Below, one piece after another: positions 23,309-35,448 of a stretch of 64,000 bases of DNA (position 1 is the first letter of the stretch; each line of letters begins with the position of its first letter). The translations under genes and the position numbers were made by a program. The notes under the pieces were generated by a model that was given only the letters and a program-made list of their open reading frames with translations, searched no databases and was not told the DNA's origin. Origin of the DNA: Chytridium lagenaria (taxonomy: Eukaryota > Chytridiomycota > Chytridiomycetes > Chytridiales > Chytridiaceae); assembly GCA_025449115.1 (NCBI GenBank), contig JAHLKC010000028.1, positions 186,001 to 250,000 of the forward strand, given 5' to 3'.

Positions 23309-26300
23309 TCAAGGCAAGAAAAGCTTTGTGATTTCGTTTGAGCTGAAACCGGCTGAGCAAGATGGACATTTCCGTGGATCGCGAATTAATCTGATCGTCA
23401 ATGCAACTTTTGCTATACCATATATGAGCAACCATGCATAAAAGGCATAAAGAACTTAAAGAAAATATTCTTACCAGAGCACATGCTTGCACCGAAGAAG
23501 AACGTGAGTCCAAAGTTTGTACGGCAACTCGGACATTTGAATGTCTGCTTGAGAGCCTCGTACTCTCGTTGAAGGGATGATGATTCGCCGGCAGGCTCCG
23601 CTTTCGCCTGCTTTTCCAGCCTTTGCTTCAAAATCTCAGCTTGCTCCAGCAGCCTGCGCTTGCTGTCACTTTCGTCCACCAATGCCTTGTTCTTTTCTTT
23701 CAAAAGCTTTTCAACCTATTCAATTACAAAAACGAAATTCAAAACATTTTTCAAGCGATGATGGCATACCTCTTGATATTTTATAGACAGCTTTTCGGCG
23801 CGATCGGTAAGCTCGGCGTTCTTCTGGGTAAGCTCTGAAACTTTGCGCCGATGAAGGTCGGCTGCAATTGTTTTGGTTGAAAAATCCTTCTCAATGGTTT
23901 GCTGAACATAAGGCACATCAGTTTTAAACCTTTAAGAGGAAGACAAAACAAACAAATAGGAAAATCTACGAAAACGCCTACCAACTGCTGCACAAGAGAC
24001 TTTTCTCGCTCCTCCAGTTTCCGAATCTGTTCCAATTGTTTCTCTGATTGCCGTTTCAAATTCGAATTATGCCCGGCCGATGCATGTACAAGTTTGTTCG
24101 ATATTGAGCATTTTTGCTCCATTTTGGTTTTCTAATTATCGCGAAAAGAAGTTGAATAGGCCGCCGATTATTTTTTAAAAGCAGTCAATAAATAACAATA
24201 ACAAACCTCAGCCGTCAATCGCAAAATCAGTTCTTCCTTGTCAGTAAGGTTGATCACCTTCTTCATTGCAGATTCTTCGACAGACTCCCATGCTTTAGAA
24301 ATGTCATCAACTTCTTTGCAAGTCTCGTTTCAGACTGCACCATTTAGCAAGCAATAGATATATCAATGTGGCCGACCTTTTTCAAAACGCAACGGTCTCT
24401 ATTAAATCCTTCACTTTTGCCTCAAGCTCCAATTGCGTGCTGGTGCTTGATGAATGTAGCCGGCTTTTTAAAGTTTCCACTTCTTCTTTTAAGAGCTTCT
24501 CCGAGGCAATCAGCTTTTAAAGGTCAACAATACTCATGTATACCAACCAACCTCTGCCAATTTCCTCTGCTCCTCAGAAGCTTGCTTTGAAGCCTCAAGA
24601 TCATGTTCAAGTTGTTGAACTCTGTCTTGCGCCACCCTTAAATTATAAAGGTGAGGACAAAAGCACGGGCAGCACTAACTTAAGGTCTTTCCGAAGCTCT
24701 TCAAATGGATTTCCGTCTGGCTTCTCATTAAAAAACTCTATCCAGAAAGTGCCAGGCATTTCCCGATGCGGCCTTCTCCTTTAAAATCTCCAGTCTTCGT
24801 TCTAAGAAGGCTATCCGATCCTGACGTCGAGTCAGTAAAAACACAAATATATATAACAGAATAAAAACAAAATTTTAAATGAAATACACACCTTTCGAGA
24901 ATTTGCAATCATCCTTATTTCCTGATTGTGCACAATGTCAGCTTCGTCCTTAGCTCTGCGAAGCTCCAGCATGCTTTGGAGACCATTCCGGTTCTCTCTA
25001 ACCCTATTTTAAATCCGCCTGCAGCATGTTGATCTGGTCCTGAAATAATCTTCTCGCGTTTCCAAGCTCCTCCTGTAATTAGAAAAATTCAGAACCAAGA
25101 AAAATCAAGAAGGCGACTGTTCAGTGAATAGATTGAGAACGCATTTTACATTGAAACCTTCCGATATCTTTCTTCTGTCAGAGACCAGCTCTTCGTATTC
25201 GATGAGGAGTTTATCAATTCGGTTCTTGAGACACATGTTTTCATTCCTGTGATATTGAAATTCGGCTTCAAGGTTCTGATATAACGGTGACTCTCGAATG
25301 CGATCTTCCGTAATGCCAGTTTGTATCGACTGCAATCAAACCAAAACTAGCTTCAGATACTTGTAACGGTGCCTCTACGCCCTGACAATACCTGCAGCCT
25401 TATTGCATCCATCTTCTCCAGAAGATCCATACGTTCGAGCTTCAGCTCCTCGATTTCCTTTATCCTCATTGCTGCAAGAGTGATTGCGGTCGAGTCGTCA
25501 TTCATTATCTACATCAGAGATTAGATAGGTTGCTCAAAAAAGCCATTAAAAAAAAAAACATGCAACCCACGTCTACTGATGAATCCTTCCCAGATGCTAC
25601 AGAAGCTTTTGCGCGGTCCAACTTCCGTTCTAAAACTATTCGGGCACCTCTAACGTCGTCAAGCTTCTCTTCGAGTTCCGAAAGTTTTTGCAATTGGCTC
25701 GTAATTAACTTGCAGCGAGGCGTTCTAATATAGCTTAAAAGTGGCGTCCTAAGCTTTCGCTATATATCCAACCTCAGTTGCCATTGTGTGGCATCTCGCA
25801 TTTAATGAATCCACTAAACTCGCGTCGTCAGTCTGCATTTGACCTATCCTACAATAAATACATAATAGCGAAACGCATTTCAAAAACCTTTCATTGAGAG
25901 ACTAACAATTGTCGAGAGCTGATCTGCTAGTGTTCGTCGAAGGCCGTCCAAACGAGGCTCATTCGACTCCTCAAAAGATTTTAAAATATCCAGGATTTGC
26001 AAACTGCCAGCGGTTCCATTCGACTGCAGCCTTCCGTCCAGCTTGCCAAGCGTCAGACTAATATCCTCTGAGATCTATCATTTTAGATCAATTGCATATT
26101 TAGAGTCAACTCCATCGTTTTCTTTTATGTCCTCACCATTGCTAGGGACGAGCAAAAGAGTGAAGATCTTTTCTCATAGTCGCCCCGCAGCTTTTCAAAT
26201 TCACCAATCTGCTCATTTGCTCTCTCGGCCTCTCTCTTGTATTCCTGCATCCGCCGCCATATCGCCTGCTTCTGGAACTGTGTGAGTTCATCCTGTGGCA

Positions 26301-26492
26301 AAATATGTCAGGACATGGCAGGCATGAAATCAGTCAATGTTATATATGATAATGGATACAGCAGAAACGGATACCGTAGATGCAGACCTCGTCAATGCCC
26401 TTCCCGCCATCCTCTCCTTGTCCATCGGCCCCCGCATCCGCTCTGTTTCGCTTTGCAGGCGGCAGTGCGTTATTGTCCCCACCTCTTTTCAT
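23309..26492 (-). CDS. BRE1: E3 ubiquitin-protein ligase BRE1 (RNF20/40 homologue), frame-broken
   Basis: RING E3 that monoubiquitinates histone H2B with Rad6. The N-terminus is MKRGGDNNALPPAKRNR, then an intron (about 26291-26385), then DELTQFQKQAIWRRMQEY. The latter is the hallmark BRE1 opening in which a QKxAxxxxM helix starts the coiled coil. A long multi-exon coiled coil follows (introns roughly every 100-250 bp). The C-terminal RING reads FKCPSC (near 23530), RCKHVLC, CKSCI, then KCPSC (near 23370) and FLP*. The RING is split by an intron at about 23412-23474. It needs two one-base corrections, one before RCKHVLC and one before KCPSC. The final ALFLP-like hydrophobic tail is close to the family C-terminus. 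Confidence 0.87.
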
Positions 26493-27109
26493 TTCAATTT
26501 CGTTTTCTGGACATGAAAATCAACCCGTTTTCTCATTAATATTATTATTGCGCATCTTCAATACTATATTTTTCAAATTTGCCACACCGCAAGACAGTCG
26601 AATAAAAAGATACATGCCTTATACAGTGTAGGATGGCATGCGATGGAATACTTAGGTGGGTTAAGGGCATAAGCTAAGATTTTATACTCTTAAATGAAAT
26701 GGAGATAAATTGTTTATGCTTTACAGTATCAATTCGCTAGGGTATGATCCGCTCAGACCACCAACCCTCGACGCGAATAAGATGCGAAACATTGAAAGTA
26801 ATTTGTCTCCTTCCTCCAACTCTACAACATGGCTCATTTAATGTGGCTTAAATTCGACCTACGACTTCTGTTTATTTGCCTTTTTTTTTTTTTCCACGTT
26901 GGAAGTGCTCTACATGCAAGATTGATTGAACGTTCGTCTGAATAAAGTAACATTTATTTGACATTATGAGCTTAACTCGATATGTAGCATGGTTTTGACA
27001 TTCTTGAATATTTTGATTATCAAAGTACCCGCACCCGTATGCAAAACCTTGATGAGGTGTAATGCCATAAGTAAAGTCAATTAGAGGCGATCGTGTCACT
27101 AAAAACTCC
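26493..27109. other. Intergenic region between BRE1 and the ankyrin gene
   Basis: 617 bp, AT-rich, presumed to contain the BRE1 promoter and the 3' UTR of the upstream ankyrin gene. No other feature seen. Confidence 0.4.
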
Positions 27110-30100
27110 TCAATTCTCGTCCGCCGCTAATTTAATAGCAGCCTCTGTCGACGCAAGCGTTTCGGCTAACGAAAAAACGCGACGACCGAATATTCCGGTA
27201 TTTGACGGCTGCACCAGCTGAAGAACTTCGTTATAGCTGACTGTCTCCGCATCATCTTTCTCAGGCATGTCTTTTCCTTTTGAGTATGTACGTTTCTGGC
27301 AGCTGATTGTCCTTGAAAAGCTCTCGCAGCTTTTGCGAAATGGCGTCAAAAGGAGTTAGACCGGCATGATCCTCCATGTCAAGAGTATTGCTCTCATACT
27401 CGCGCGCAAGCTTGGTCCTCTCGACTTTTAAGGCTCGTATACTTTCATGCAACGTGCTCCTTCCCCACACATCCCTCTCTCGAGTGATACCGTGCTGTGA
27501 AAACAGCTTCTTGGAGTAATTTGAAGGTGCTTAATTTTGCAGAGTGCGCGGCCACCATCAAGGAGTCTGCTCGTAAAGTTTGGATTTCGCTGAAAGAAGA
27601 TCACTGACACGGTCAGGGGGCAGGCTTGGAGCAAGTAGTTGACAGCTTTGTCCAAAGACTGTGATCTAATAGTTCAAAAGTTAGTTATTTCAATCAAGCT
27701 GGGGAGATAATAGAGATGGCGAAGCGTTAAGGGTTAACCGATTTAAGACAAACGGTATAACGGTAGAAGAAAACAGAAATATGAAACGTGAATAACGCCG
27801 AAAGCGAAATAAAAAAACTTACGCAGCAAATGAAGCGGATTCCACCGAGCGCTTTGTATCGACGGCTAAAATAGCACGAGAGGCATCGCATCCATCGATG
27901 ATAGCCTTCAAGCAGTCCAAATCTTTTCCGACGGCATTATGAATAGGAAGCCTTCCATTTGTGTCCTTAAGATTTAGAAACCAATCATCCTTCACTTTTG
28001 CAGGAAGAAGCTCACTCAGAAGGCTATTACTTTTGGTTGATTTCCTTGAACCGCCTTCTGAAGGGGTGTTACCTTGCTGACGTACTTGTGGTTCTCGGGA
28101 ATCTGCTCAAAAGCCAATATCCGCTTCGAAAGCATCTCCAAAGAAACATCAGACCGACGAAGAAAGTTTGCGCGAACATCGTCGGCAGGTTGATTGTCTC
28201 GATAATAGGCAAGGTAACCTTCAAGCGAATTCTCACTTAAAAGTTTTTGGAGAATCTTGATGCTACCAAAGTAGGCACAGGAGTGAAGGAGAGTATCCAG
28301 CTCTATCTTATCGTTTTGAGAGCTTGAAATTGGTTTTTTCTGCATAGATGGAGGCGTAATTCCCATCTCGTATTTCGGGGTTTTCACGACGATAGTGTCT
28401 GAGACAACCACATCTCTAGGCCAAGTTCAGGAAGGAAGTCAGCGACGTCAAGGTTGGCCAATGTCTCACTACGTTACGATTAGCAACAGATTGCAGCCGC
28501 TCAAATCAATATTAATAGGAAGACCTACCGCATAATGAACTCAAACACGTCTACATCATCATACATTATTGCCCATTTCCTGATTTGGTCATTGCCTTTA
28601 ACAAATTCTGTTACAACACGTGCCAATGTTGGATTCTTAATTAACATTCTAATCTTCGTCACAACAGCATCTGCGACTTTCGCGCCAGCTTCATGCGCAT
28701 CCAAAATGAATCCTTTTCGATTAGCACAGCCTTGCGTACCATGTCTAAATAGTGTCTAATTCCAACAATGCCTCCGACCATGATACACATCTCAAAGGCA
28801 GTCAAAGGATATTGGTCTCTCGCGTTCTCAATTCGATTGACTCGGGAAGAGCAGATTTCATAGATACCACCGGACATACAGGGCTCGAAATTTGAAGGTA
28901 ATGAAGAAGGGAGTAATCAGAGCCGCCCTCGTCTTTAGCTTGGTCGGATATGTCTCCGGCACCAGATCTCTTCTTTGCCTTATTCATATTTTTTCCTTCC
29001 GTAGAGCGACGCACACCATCCTTGTCTTCATCATCACTACCATTATTACCATCGCCCCTATCATCATTTTCCTCTTTTCTTAATTCCTCACCGTCATCCT
29101 CCTCATCCTCCTCATTCTCATTCTCCATGTCTTCATTTTCAATCTCGTCATTATCTTCCTCTTCATCGTCTCCATCCTCGTCATATTCCTCTTCATCGTC
29201 TTCTTTATCGTCATATTCCTCTTCATCGTCTTCTTTATCGTAATCTTCCTCTTCATCGTCTTCATCCTCGTAATCTTCCTCTTCGTCGTCATAATCCTCA
29301 TACTCATCATCACACTCGCCGTAATCATCCATCATTTCGTAGTTATTGATTCTTGCATTGGCACCCTTTGTCGACATCTTAATATCCGGTGTTTTACGCT
29401 GCTCCATGGCAATCTTAAAAAGAAGCTTTGCAGTCTCGACATGCCCTCTCATCAACGAGACCATAAGAGGAGTAAATCCTTCACCCGTGCATGAAACAAG
29501 AACACGATCAATTTGAGGACCCTTCTGTGTCAGTTCTACTATTTTAGCGTCGTTTCCATCCCACGCTGCCGAAAACAAGTCCTCGTACTTTTGGTTGTCT
29601 GCAGGCTTGACTGGCTCCATTCTACCATTTTTGTGACCACTTCGGTACGAAGTTAATGGAGGGATCGCTTTAATTCGTCAGTCACCACAGCCATTTTCAC
29701 TTGCTGTTGAGGAAGGAAGTGGGATATCAAAACCTCATCAGAGGCTAAAGGCTGAGATTGATTAACTAATGGCGCCAAGCTACCAGCAACAAGCGGCGTG
29801 CTAAATGTACCGGAAAGAGGTGGCCGCCGACTAGGGTACCGCCAAGAGGGGGTGCATCAACAAAGGCATCACCAAGAGTTGACATGGCCACGACGGGGTC
29901 TCCTCCGGTAGTCACACTTCCAAAAGTGGGGTTGCCAAAGGGAGTCAAGCCAATAGGCCCAATGGCAAGGAGGCCCTCAAAAGCTAGCGAGCTGAGGTAT
30001 TTTCTTTCTTTAGAAGAGAAGGAAGACCTGTAGGTTTTGGCGCTAGCGTTCGATTCCTCTTTCTTTAAGCACCCGGCGTCCAAGAGCACTTTTTCACAGA

Positions 30101-33100
30101 GCAACATTCGGCGAAGACTTCGTTCCTCAAAAGCAAGCCTTTCCTTAGGCGACGAATAATAAGTTTGACAAACGACTCCGTTCAGAATCATTTGATAGAG
30201 TTTCTAATGTCTTTTGGATGTCTCGCTCGCGTCCGACTCCTTAGCGACTTGAAGACTGTCTTCTGCGATTTTTGCGACAAAGGCCCGCCACCCTTCGTAT
30301 ACAGGTTTTTGGACCACCATTTCACTTGAATTTAAGGCCGACTTCTTGCAGTATTCCACGCTATTGATTTGATTTGATATAGTAACGGTAAGCACGTCAT
30401 TCAAGAGGTCTTTCCTCTCCTTCAAGTCGGCGCCATGCTCAACCAGAAGCTTTAAACATTCATGGTTTCCAGCCCTTAACGCTAAACTCGGCAGCCTGAG
30501 CCATAGCATTCGCCATCTCGGTCGGTGAGTTCTTGAAAGTGTAGTTAATGGCATAGGAGCATTGATTGTTTTTCTGAAGTCGAGGAAACGCCTTTTCGCA
30601 TTCCCCTGATGAAATGTTCGGCTAAGGTATTTTAGAAATTTACAGCGAAGCTTTGAATTACCTCAGCTCCATGCTCCAACAAAATTTCACTGTCGAAACA
30701 TATCCATTCTTGGCGGCTAACATAAGAGGACTCTCAAAGGCAGAGCTGATATAGTTGACAGCAGCAACCCAGTCGCTGGGCGATGCAAGACGATGGTACG
30801 TTTCAAGAAGTTCCAGACCGAGTCCTGGGACGCGTTCATTATCATACATGGCAAGATGCAGGAGACTTTGATCCGACACGTTACCAAAAGATATGGTCTG
30901 CATGGTACGAATGAGAAGTGATTAGTTATGGTAATTTTTGAAGAAAGGATGGCCGAATTCGAGCCAGCTGACCTGAGTCAAAGATAGTCTATGGGAGAAA
31001 AGAATAGTAAGCAGCTTCTCTGATTTTTCACGGTCAGCACAGAGCGACGCTAGACGCAGGTTGCTGATGAAAGAGGCTGGAGAATAGTAGCCCCTTCCGG
31101 CTTCAAGCTTAATGCGCTTCCTTGGATTCGCACCAGCTGTAATTAACAGACGGCAAATTTCTTCATTTCCATATAGTATTGCGAAATGAAGTGGGGTCAT
31201 CTATAACGAGGAGTAAGAAGAGTAAATGATAAAGTAAACAGAAACCTACGTTATAATCCCACTCTACTGTCGTAAGATCAATAAAATCAGGTCCATCGTC
31301 TTCACAGATAACGTCTTCATCTTTAACATCAGTATCTTTAGTGTCAATTTCGTAAATATCGGCCTCGTCAATATTCACAAAGCTGCCCACGGAGTCTACA
31401 GCAGATAGCGCTATTATGATGATCAGGCCTGTAGGAACATAGTCAAACCTACCAATTACAGACTTTTCTTTGATAGAGTCAGAAGTTTTCGCGAGAACCT
31501 CATTCTCTTTGCTTTTTGCTAAAATCATCCTCGCTATCTCAATGTAACCATATTCAGCACAAATGTGCAGCGGTTCCTTCCATCTGGCAACGTCAATGCC
31601 AACTTCACATTCTCAGATATGAGATATTCGACGATGCCCGAAGAGTTACAAAGTACGGAAAGTAGAAGCGGTGTGCGTCTACCCATAAGATGATTAAAAA
31701 GATAAAGAAGATATGTAGACGAACCCCATCCAGTCCCTAGAGTTCAGGTCAGCTAAGGTATGGCTGCAAATCTTCTTGAAAGATTCAACGTCATTATCAA
31801 CGATTGCCTTGACACGTTCGGTGATGTTTTCAGGAACATAAGCACCCTCCGTCCAATCTTCATCCGTGATAGGATGGAAGCTCCCAATTTCCTGTCTTCC
31901 GGGATCGTCCACAATAAAACTAAGGTCGCCCGATACATAAAGCTTTTTCTCATCCTCTTCAAATTCAGCAGGACGCGGAGGGCAAATAGTACAGCAGTCG
32001 CCCAACACATCATCCATAGTTCCATAAAATAGGGCATGCTGATGATGACGTGTTGATCTAAACTGATGCATCAACGCAGGATCTGAAAATAATCAGTGGG
32101 GAAAATGAAGTAGAACACTAACGGTTTAAAACAAAGTCCTTCCTGTGAGCCAGCTTTGCAATGCGTCTAGCAGTCCAGGTGGGTCCCTAAAGCAAATTAG
32201 ATAAGCAGTAGTAAGACATCCTTACATAAGGCAAATAAACCGTGTTGTAATCATTCGAATCAACACCTTGACTCTTTAAATCATCGTTCCTTTGATAATC
32301 ATACTGCATGTATTGACCCGCATCTGGGTGAGGAGGTCGAAACTTATGTGTCCTTTGGAGTTCTTTGAAGTTTATTCTCTCTCGCGGAGTTCTCAAAGTT
32401 TCGAATAACAGAAGTCGAGCAAGTCCTTGCGTCTTCTCATATGACCTTTCGTACAGCTGAGGGTCGATACGGCTCCTGTCTAAACCCGGAACTCGGATCT
32501 CAAAACCTCGCTCTGAATATTTCGCGAGACGAACTTCATAACTTGGTGAGCGTCGAGTGTTATCAATAATATTGCACTGGGTGGTAATCGCAAAGTGGCC
32601 ACGGCGGGTCGACCATACGCCCTTGCGTCAAAACCAACAGTGCAGCAATCGACGTCGAATCCAGTAAGGATTTCGGCAGGGGAACTGTAAAGTCGCAAAA
32701 CGATTTGAATGTGACGGAAGGGATGCTGCGAAATAATGGATACGCATTGGGAGTTCGAAATGCTAGAACCTCGTGAGGGACAGATTCTACGACGGCTTGG
32801 TAGATCTCGACCATCTTTTTCTTGGCCTCCTCTTCATTCAAACCGTAGAGGAAGAGATCAATATCTGAACCAGGGAACTCACTGCGTAAATACTCTCTTC
32901 TTTGCCAAAGGTTCTTGGTTGCAGACTCGGGCATCGGGAGAAGGCATGCAAGCACACTTCCACCAGCTGCAAATACGTTGTCCCAGTTCATGTACTGCAA
33001 AGATGCTTCCGTAAAGATCTTCCAGTTAATCAAAAAGTCGGCCTTTTCCACAACAGACGGAACGCCAGTCTTTCGACGAGACTCTGCCTCAATCTTCAGA

Positions 33101-33560
33101 ACGACTGGAATGGCTTCCTCTCAGTAAGAAGTGGAAGCGTGTCCAGAACTTATTCTTGTCTTTTAAATACACTGGAACAAGTGTGGCATAAGGATCTTTG
33201 ATCTCAAGCGCATTCCGCTGCTGAGCGAAGAGCCTCCTGTTGCCATTCTCCAAGTTTATAGCATCCCTGAAATGCCTGTGATTAGAGCCCGGCCATGAAT
33301 CAAGCTTAAGATGCAGCACACAGTCTAGGAATATGTACTCACTCTCTAAGACGCGAGCGAAAGGCATAGTCTGTGGCATTGCTGTGCGAAGAGAAGTCGG
33401 CGACGTACTGTGACAGTGAAGCCATAGTGTTTTTGATTGACTTTGCCGTGTCACGAATAAACTGAGACACCTGCTTGTTGCCACACTTAACCAGTTTCTA
33501 ACCAAATGCGTTACTATATAATAGTTACTGAACAAACACGCTTTTGGCATTCGAGGTCAT
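27110..33560 (-). CDS. Very large ankyrin-repeat protein with nucleotidyltransferase-like N-terminus (conserved fungal family, unnamed)
   Basis: The start MTSNAKS (33560) is joined by two short introns to a basic leader. A conserved block then contains AAGGSVLACLL (about 32975) and, some 33 residues on, GSDIDLFLYG (about 32870). The G-G-S ... D-I-D-L pair resembles the active-site motif of Pol-beta-type nucleotidyltransferases. Next come VRLAKYSERGFEI-type sequence, a Cys-containing block (DDVLGDCCTICP, about 31985) and many ankyrin units (TPLHFAILYGNEEICRLLI; SLLHLAMYDNE; TPLMVSLMRGHVETAKLLF). There is an acidic Asp/Glu run (about 29090-29340) and C-terminal ankyrins (GRSTLHESIRALK; AGLTPFDAI) before the stop at 27110. 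There are many introns and frame breaks. I recall similar full-length proteins in ascomycetes, but I know no assigned function. A split into two genes near 29620 is possible. Confidence 0.75.
29090..29340 (-). repeat. Acidic low-complexity coding repeat (Asp/Glu/Tyr) within the ankyrin gene
   Basis: Imperfect repeats of tcatattcctcttcatcgtc-type units encode alternating Asp, Glu and Tyr on the minus strand. The unit is about 30-33 bp and stays in frame, so it behaves as a coding minisatellite. Confidence 0.7.
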
Positions 33561-34478
33561 GATGGAGAGGTTGAGAATGTGCTGATGTACTTAGCCAAGG
33601 ATGCTCGCTCTTTCTAGCATATATCCTTTACCATATAACTCATCTCCAACCTCATCATTCCACAAGCGACGTGTGTCGGCCAACAACATGTCGTCTCACA
33701 TCCTGTTTGAAACAATGCCTTTTAAGCCTTAGACCATTCGTTCTCGGCTGATAGCAAGCCAAAGTCCTGTCATATGTAGAATGCTCCATCTCAGAGACGT
33801 CTTCATGATATGTTGAAATCTTCATCGCCCAAATATATCTTTGGAGTACTTGCAAACGAAATAGAGACCTCATCAATGCAGGTGAGAGCTTTTTAGAGTG
33901 CGGTTATAACCATGAAATAAGGAGTTCAGATGTTGATGTTGCTAGAAACAGGCACAAAAAAAAAAAACAAGAGACACAGTGACTTGCGAACATGCCAGGG
34001 TTCACTAAAAGCTCCTCTTTTTTTTTATTTCACTTTAGATATTAATATATATACAGTAATCTTGATGGTATTATGAGATAATATGCATGATCAAAACTAC
34101 GATGAGGAAAAGTAAACAACAAATCGCCACACCTTTATGCACCCAGCAATTAGAAAAACTGTCAGCATAAAAATAGGACTAACGCGGGCAACCGTATTCA
34201 ACTTCCTAACCCTAACCCTTCCAAAAAGATTGCAAGGTAACTGCTATCTCATGTCTTTCTGTTGTTAATAATCCGTGAATTTTTCACAAGCGCGCAAGAC
34301 TTGTGCCCAAAACAATGATAAAAATAAAGAAAGTAAAGTATGTATGCAAACCTTTCCTATATTTTAGTATACGTGAGCGAGAAGTATGTAAGTACTACAA
34401 ACAAAAAAGAGCATCCCAATGGGTAAACAAGAGTCCAAAAAGGGAAGCAAGGTCAACATGTCGCACTTTCTTCAATCC
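33561..34478. other. 0.9-kb intergenic region with telomere-like motif
   Basis: Upstream of the ankyrin gene and downstream of MIX17. The ORFs at 33655-33876 and 34303-34530 carry no domains. It contains the short cctaaccctaaccc motif listed separately, several A/T-runs and no RNA gene. Confidence 0.4.
34205..34220. repeat. Short telomere-like repeat, (CCCTAA) about 2.5 units
   Basis: The bases cctaaccctaaccctt form a second copy of the motif seen at 18503, here about 645 bp upstream of the ankyrin gene start. It could be a telobox bound by a Tbf1-like factor, or chance. Confidence 0.3.
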
Positions 34479-35052
34479 TTACGCCCACTGCCTGTTGTTT
34501 GCCTGGCACTGCTTCCACATATCAAGGTAGAACTGGCAAGCATTAATATCCGTCGGGTTCTTGTCGAGACAAGCCTGGAATGCCCTCGAATCCGGCTCGC
34601 AAACGCTTTGGCCGTATATTGGGATTGCTGGACGGGGGCGGCTTGCTGTTGCTGCTGAGGAGCGGGTTCACGGCTACCGCCGCTGAAGAGACCAGTGATA
34701 CCAGCACCAATGGTGTGGCCCTAATGGTTTTATGATAAGCGATCTTATTTTCCAATTGTTGGATTCGGAATGTGTACTTACCACAGCACTTCCAACGGCG
34801 ACACCTGCTGCGGTGGTTGCCATCTGAGCGAACATGCCCTATAATACAGAGATACGAGGTTAGCATTGAGTGCTCGTATGCATTGTTGGTAGGTGAATTC
34901 GTCGTGGCACTCACGGGCTGCTGGGGTTGAGCCTGCGGAACCATAGGCGGTTGGGCAGGTGCAGCTTGAGCAGGGACTTGGGCGGAAGGACGGGGCGCGG
35001 GAGGAGGAGCAGAGCGCGCGGGGGCAGAACGACGGCTAGATTGACGGGCCAT
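34479..35052 (-). CDS. MIX17: Mitochondrial intermembrane twin CX9C protein, MIX17/CHCHD2 family
   Basis: Small intermembrane-space protein imported by the Mia40 relay and implicated in respiratory-chain maintenance. Exon 1 is MARQSSRRSAPARS..., a Ser/Arg/Pro/Ala-rich presequence-like segment. Exon 2 begins GMFAQMATTAAGVAVGSAV, the conserved hydrophobic segment. Exon 3 begins GHTIGAGITGLFSGG. The CHCH domain reads CEPDSRAFQAC and CQFYLDMWKQC, both with exact CX9C spacing. Introns are about 34915-34840 and 34780-34720. A one-base shift is needed near 34605, just before the first CX9C. With that, the length is about 140 residues, as in the family. Confidence 0.9.
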
Positions 35053-35448
35053 TAGGATTGATGATGATCTTGAGAGTTGGATGGAGAATGAACGTTTGAG
35101 GTGCGGCTTTAGTGCTCGTGATGTGAGATTTAACAGTTTTGCCTTTTTTCCGCACAGTTATTTTTGGAATTTGGCACAACGTGGGTGATATTCATTTGTT
35201 TTCCATCACGTTCGTTAGCGGATGATCCGCTGGACTCTACTTCTACCACTTACTTCATTCCCTCAATCTGTTGGTGAATGCGAATAAAAACGAGGATGTA
35301 AAGGAAGCTTGGTTGTCTTTATCCTTTTAAACAGCTGGCAAGATGAACAACGTGTATAAAGCCACAAGATATTTGCATGCGATCAAAAATCGCCAATATT
35401 TACTCTAATTTCTAAATATCAAATAGTATAGATACCATACTTTTCACC
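35053..35448. promoter_or_regulatory. MIX17 upstream region / OSH3 3' flank
   Basis: About 400 bp between the MIX17 start and the OSH3 stop. Should contain the MIX17 promoter. No ORF or RNA gene recognised. Confidence 0.4.

Noticed and set aside
28950..29243. Plus-strand poly-Ser ORF
   Set aside because: It is the antisense shadow of the acidic Asp/Glu run in the ankyrin gene.
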